Below the pieces are notes generated by a model. The model worked only from the letters and a program-made list of their open reading frames with translations. It made no database searches and had not been told where the DNA came from. A program made the position numbers and the translations under genes. Shown here piece by piece: positions 13,711 to 16,777 of a stretch of 16,777 nt of DNA (positions are counted from its first letter, which is position 1; each line of letters begins with the position of its first letter). Source of the stretch: an uncultured Bacteroidales bacterium (GTDB lineage: Bacteria; Bacteroidota; Bacteroidia; Bacteroidales; Bacteroidaceae); the NCBI GenBank assembly GCA_947367415.1, contig CANBEE010000022.1, positions 1 to 16,777 of the forward strand. The letters run 5' to 3'.

Positions 13711-14946
13711 TCAATAAGCTACCTTTAGCGGATTACGTACGCTCTGTGCATAGGTGTTGAGGTACTCGGTCCAATCCTCCATTGACTCGAAGCCATACTT
13801 GCTCCAACCTGAACCCCAATAGTAGGTGTACTCTGTCTTGGGCTTGTAGTTGCTGATGGCGAGCACGTGACCTGATGCACCGCGTTCCTTGGCTTCCTTG
13901 TCGGAGAACATGGCAGCCTTGGCCTCAGATACCTTGTTGGGCATCACTGCACCTACATAGATAACGCCGTTGCCGTTGTTGATGTTGTCGGTGAGGTCGG
14001 CATAGGCAATGTAGCCCTTATCGCCTTCAAGCACATAAGCGGTGGGGTTTTCGGGATGGATTACAAGACCTGTAGCCAAGGGAGTAGCCTTTTGCAATCC
14101 TTCGTAGCTGATAACGGTCTTGTTGAGCTGTGAGCCCTTGGCCAATGAGATGATACGGGTCTCTACTACACCTTCATTGCCGGCAACAGTGAGCGGATTA
14201 TAGGTAAGCTTCACTGTGAAGCGCAGAGGACCATTCTCGAGTATTTCATACTCCTTCCAGCAATAGGGATATACTATAGCATCGCCATCCATGAGAGCCG
14301 ATGTGCCGCAACCAAGGGTAGGACCTACCTTGTAGCAGTCGAGGCCATTACCATGGTCTACGTGGTAAGACACAGAGTGATAAAGTTCGTTAGCCTCATC
14401 GTACTTACGTTCCTTGCGCAGGCGGGCAATCTCGGCCTGTGTGTCGGGATTGAGCTCATTGGCGTAGCGCTGCTCCACCACGAGTCCGGGCACGCGTTTC
14501 ACCCAAGCATCGTAGCCAAAGGCGCGCTCGCCTTTTGCCTGTAGGGCAGGACCGTAGGCACGGTAGGCAGTGCGGTCGTTCTCCCAAGCGATATCATCGA
14601 CACGTTCGGGGTAATGGCGGCCATACACAAGGGGTTCGGCCTCGATGGGCTCGCCCACAGCTACGGTATACACGGTCTTGTCGCCAGCCTTGACATTGAC
14701 GGGGAACAGGAGGTTGTCGTCATAAGTGATTTGGTAGGCTACCTGATTGCCCTCAGCATCGAGGACGATGTATTGTTCCTCATCAATGAGCTGCACCTTC
14801 TTGGCCACCTCGCTGATGGGTACCTCAACCATCTCGGCACGGTCAAAGGAGAGGTCGTTGGTCACCGTAACGGTGAAGTCGGTACTCTGCTTGGGACCAC
14901 ATGCAGCGAGCAGGGCGAGGAGGGGGAGGGAAAAATACTTCTTCAT
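13711..14946 (-). CDS. DUF4861 domain lipoprotein of the uronate operon
   Basis: A 411-residue lipoprotein. The signal peptide ends in lipobox L-A-A-C (Cys16), so the mature protein is anchored to a membrane on the periplasmic side or surface. The body (FTVTVTNDLSFDRAEMVEVP, VYGRHYPERVDDIAWENDRT, KVGPTLGCG and the C-terminal YYWGSGWSKYGFESMEDW) is what I recognise as DUF4861, a beta-rich family frequent in polysaccharide-utilisation loci of Bacteroidetes. It lies 87 bp after the SDR gene, with a strong hairpin between, and 13 bp before ruvB. Next to kduI and kduD it probably acts on or binds pectin- or glycosaminoglycan-derived uronides outside the cytoplasm. No catalytic motif is assigned, and its reaction is not known to me. 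Confidence 0.85.
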   Translation of the reverse strand: MKKYFSLPLLALLAACGPKQSTDFTVTVTNDLSFDRAEMVEVPISEVAKKVQLIDEEQYIVLDAEGNQVAYQITYDDNLLFPVNVKAGDKTVYTVAVGEPIEAEPLVYGRHYPERVDDIAWENDRTAYRAYGPALQAKGERAFGYDAWVKRVPGLVVEQRYANELNPDTQAEIARLRKERKYDEANELYHSVSYHVDHGNGLDCYKVGPTLGCGTSALMDGDAIVYPYCWKEYEILENGPLRFTVKLTYNPLTVAGNEGVVETRIISLAKGSQLNKTVISYEGLQKATPLATGLVIHPENPTAYVLEGDKGYIAYADLTDNINNGNGVIYVGAVMPNKVSEAKAAMFSDKEAKERGASGHVLAISNYKPKTEYTYYWGSGWSKYGFESMEDWTEYLNTYAQSVRNPLKVAY

Positions 14947-14974
14947 ATTGTACTGATTTTTATGGATGAATAGT

Positions 14975-15013
14975 TTTAGGAGTTGCAGGATTTCGACTCC
15001 TGCAACTCCTAAA
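14975..15013. repeat. 16-bp perfect hairpin between the SDR and DUF4861 genes
   Basis: The arms 14975-14990 and 14998-15013 are exact reverse complements around a 7-base loop (tttcgac). The right arm contains actcct-gca-actcct, an internal 9-bp near-repeat. Neither strand has a convincing T-tract after the stem, so it is more likely an mRNA processing or stability element, or an intergenic repeat, than a full terminator. Confidence 0.75.
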
Positions 15014-15033
15014 TTATGTACCTTCTAAAAAGC

Positions 15034-15834
15034 TTAGGGCTGCTTGCCGATATAAGCCAAGATACCGCCGTCAACGTAGAGCACGTGACCGTTTACGGCA
15101 TCAGAAGCCTTCGAAGCGAGGAACACTGCGGGACCACCCAACTCTTCGGGATCGAGCCAGCGACCTGCGGGAGTCTTGGCACAGATGAATGAGTCGAAGG
15201 GATGACGTGAGCCGTCGGCCTGACGCTCGCGCAAAGGAGCTGTCTGCGGGGTAGCGATGTAGCCCGGGCCGATGCCGTTGCACTGGATGTTGTACTCGCC
15301 ATACTCTGAGCAGATGTTACGGGTGAGCATCTTCAAACCACCCTTGGCTGCTGCATAAGCTGATACGGTCTCGCGACCGAGCTCTGACATCATAGAGCAG
15401 ATATTGATGATCTTACCTTCACGGCGCTCCATCATCTCGGGGATAACGGCGCTAGAGCAGATGAACGGACCTACGAGGTCGATATCGATAACCTGCTGGA
15501 ACTCTGAACGCTTCATCTCGTGCATGGGGATACGCTTGATGATGCCGGCATTGTTTACGAGAATATCGATCTGGCCTACCTCGGCATGAATCTTCTCTAC
15601 GAGCTCCTTCACTGCATCCTCATTGGTAACGTCGCATACGTAGCCGTGTACGTTCTCGATGCCTGCCTCCTTATAGTTGGCCAAGCCCTTCTCCAAAGCG
15701 GCTTCGTTGATGTCGTTGAAGATGATGTTCTTGATACCTGCCTGCACGAATGCCTTGGCGATGTTGAATCCGATACCGTAAGATGCGCCGGTAATCCAGG
15801 CGTTCTTACCCTCTAATGAAAAAATGTTAGCCAT
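15034..15834 (-). CDS. kduD: SDR-family 2-keto-3-deoxy-D-gluconate / gluconate 5-dehydrogenase (KduD-like)
   Basis: A 266-residue short-chain dehydrogenase of the cytoplasm. The cofactor site is TGASYGIG (15-22), the structural NNAG is at 94-97, and the catalytic triad is Ser147, Tyr160 and Lys164 (YAAAK). Length is slightly above the classical 250. Beside kduI its expected reaction is NAD(P)H-linked reduction of 3-deoxy-D-glycero-2,5-hexodiulosonate to 2-keto-3-deoxygluconate, the second step from unsaturated uronates to KDG. Similar Bacteroidetes proteins are often labelled gluconate 5-dehydrogenase, and sequence alone does not settle the substrate. It starts 21 bp after the kduI stop, so the two are co-transcribed, and is followed by the 16-bp hairpin. 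KDG kinase and aldolase are not in the window. Confidence 0.9.
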   Translation of the reverse strand: MANIFSLEGKNAWITGASYGIGFNIAKAFVQAGIKNIIFNDINEAALEKGLANYKEAGIENVHGYVCDVTNEDAVKELVEKIHAEVGQIDILVNNAGIIKRIPMHEMKRSEFQQVIDIDLVGPFICSSAVIPEMMERREGKIINICSMMSELGRETVSAYAAAKGGLKMLTRNICSEYGEYNIQCNGIGPGYIATPQTAPLRERQADGSRHPFDSFICAKTPAGRWLDPEELGGPAVFLASKASDAVNGHVLYVDGGILAYIGKQP

Positions 15835-15855
15835 ATTCTATTTATTGTATATTAA

Positions 15856-16698
15856 TTATTTCAAATCAGTAATCAGAGAGAAGTCCTGATCGCCGTAGTC
15901 GAGGTTCTCGCCACCCATACCCCAGATGAAGGTGTAGTTGTGTGTGGCGGCAGCGCTATGGATTGACCACTCGGGAGAGAGCACGGCCTGGTCGCCCTTC
16001 ATCCAGATGTGGCGAGTCTCGTCAACCTCACCCATGAAGTGACATACAGCATGCTCTTCGGGTACCTCGAAGTAGAAATAAGCCTCCATGCGGCGGCTGT
16101 GCACATGGGCAGGCATCGTATTCCACACGCTACCAGGTGCAAGCTCGGTCATACCCATCTGAATCTGACAGGTGGGGAGTACTTGATTTACAAGCATCTT
16201 GTTGATGTTGCGGTCGTTGGAGCCCTCGAGTGAACCCATGTGGGCAACTACGGCATCAGCCTTGGTCACCTTCTTGTTGGGATAGTTGCGGTGAGCGGTG
16301 CATGAGTTGAAGTAGAACTTGGCAGGGTTCTGGGGATCCTTGCTCTCGAAGATTACATCGCGGTCGCCCGAGCCGATGTAGAGCGCCTCCTTATAGTCGA
16401 GTTCGAAAGTTTCGTCACCAGCCTTTACTACGCCAGGGCCACCAACGTTGAACATACCAATCTCGCGGCGAGTGGTAAAGTAGGGAGCCTTGAGTGGGTC
16501 GATAGCCTCGAGCTTCAGTGCCTCGTTTACGGGCATGGCACCGCCCACTACCATACGGTCGTACATTGAGTACACCATGTTTACCTCATCGGCAGCAAAC
16601 ACCTTTTCAATGAGGAAGTCGCGACGGATACGCTTGGTGTCGTAGCTTTTTGCGTCCTCGGGATGTGCTGCATAACGAACTTCATAATTTGTCTTCAT
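15856..16698 (-). CDS. kduI: 5-dehydro-4-deoxy-D-glucuronate isomerase KduI
   Basis: A 280-residue cupin isomerase. It converts 5-keto-4-deoxyuronate (5-dehydro-4-deoxy-D-glucuronate), formed from unsaturated uronates released by polysaccharide lyases, to 3-deoxy-D-glycero-2,5-hexodiulosonate in the cytoplasm. Family landmarks run the full length: FLIEKVFAADEVNMVYSMYD, VGGAMP, the metal site H198-x-H200 with E205 (PAHVHSRRMEAYFYF) and His247 in WSIHS, then YTFIWGMGGEN. I chose ATG 16698, which gives the family length (E. coli KduI is 278). The frame stays open to 16752, but that codon lies inside the -7 box, so the extra 18 residues are not translated from this promoter. It is the first gene of the operon kduI-kduD-DUF4861-ruvB. 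Confidence 0.96.
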   Translation of the reverse strand: MKTNYEVRYAAHPEDAKSYDTKRIRRDFLIEKVFAADEVNMVYSMYDRMVVGGAMPVNEALKLEAIDPLKAPYFTTRREIGMFNVGGPGVVKAGDETFELDYKEALYIGSGDRDVIFESKDPQNPAKFYFNSCTAHRNYPNKKVTKADAVVAHMGSLEGSNDRNINKMLVNQVLPTCQIQMGMTELAPGSVWNTMPAHVHSRRMEAYFYFEVPEEHAVCHFMGEVDETRHIWMKGDQAVLSPEWSIHSAAATHNYTFIWGMGGENLDYGDQDFSLITDLK

Positions 16699-16749
16699 AG
16701 CTTTACTGTTTGTTATGATTTGTAATAAAGTTTTTTTATTGTATTTCTG

Positions 16750-16757
16750 CAAAGTTA
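16750..16757 (-). promoter_or_regulatory. -7 box of the kduI operon promoter
   Basis: On the minus strand TAACTTTG (16757-16750) matches TAnnTTTG fully. The matching -33 element would lie at or beyond the window edge (about 16777-16781), so only half the promoter can be seen. Transcription would begin near 16743, giving an AT-rich leader of about 45 nt. Regulatory sites for uronate control would lie outside the window. Confidence 0.65.
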
Positions 16758-16777
16758 CAAGAAAAATTCAAAATACC

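Noticed and set aside
16699..16752. 18-residue N-terminal extension of KduI to a start at 16752
   Set aside because: The codon lies in the TAACTTTG -7 box, and ATG 16698 gives the normal family length and N-terminus.

Overview
The window looks like chromosomal DNA from the order Bacteroidales. This rests on four things: promoters of the Bacteroidetes type (TTTG at -33, about 20 bp, then TAnnTTTG at -7) in front of most transcription units, A-rich leaders without clear Shine-Dalgarno sequences, a Bacteroidetes-style alpha-2-macroglobulin, and a DUF4861 lipoprotein beside kduI/kduD. The genus cannot be fixed from the sequence alone. All twelve convincing genes lie on the minus strand, so transcription runs from high to low coordinates, and no gap between genes exceeds about 260 bp.

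Right end (12.6-16.8 kb): a uronate catabolism operon, kduI - kduD-type SDR - DUF4861 lipoprotein, runs with a 13-bp gap into the Holliday-junction helicase gene ruvB. It ends at a clear intrinsic terminator. A 16-bp perfect hairpin sits between the SDR and DUF4861 genes.

Centre (4.4-12.5 kb): a periplasmic helical-repeat protein whose C-terminal half resembles the soluble tail of DUF2723 proteins, an ECF sigma factor, a one-TM protein that is probably the sigma factor's membrane partner, and a 1930-residue secreted alpha-2-macroglobulin (A2M) with its own promoter. The A2M appears to have lost the thioester (S-N-E-R where C-x-E-Q is expected). It carries a serine/glutamate tandem repeat in the bait-region position. 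Its 3' part has two oppositely oriented copies of a GC-rich palindromic repeat that are translated in frame.

Left end (0.1-4.4 kb): a Wzx/MATE-like polysaccharide flippase gene overlapping a low-molecular-weight tyrosine phosphatase gene by ATGA, then two tandem paralogous lipoproteins. Each paralogue combines an RcsF-like N-terminal domain with what reads as an eight-stranded outer-membrane beta-barrel.

The most interesting observation is a possible link between the left and central parts. The promoters of one RcsF-like lipoprotein gene and of the A2M gene share the same layout: a -33 TTTG, a 20-bp spacer to the -7 box, and helically phased direct repeats of TTGTtA/TTGTAA (11, 11, 10 bp in one; 11 bp in the other) beginning exactly 9 bp upstream of the -33 box. 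This suggests one activator controls an envelope-surveillance set (RcsF-like barrel lipoproteins, A2M, perhaps the ECF operon). The co-regulation is inference; the repeat geometry is read directly from the sequence.
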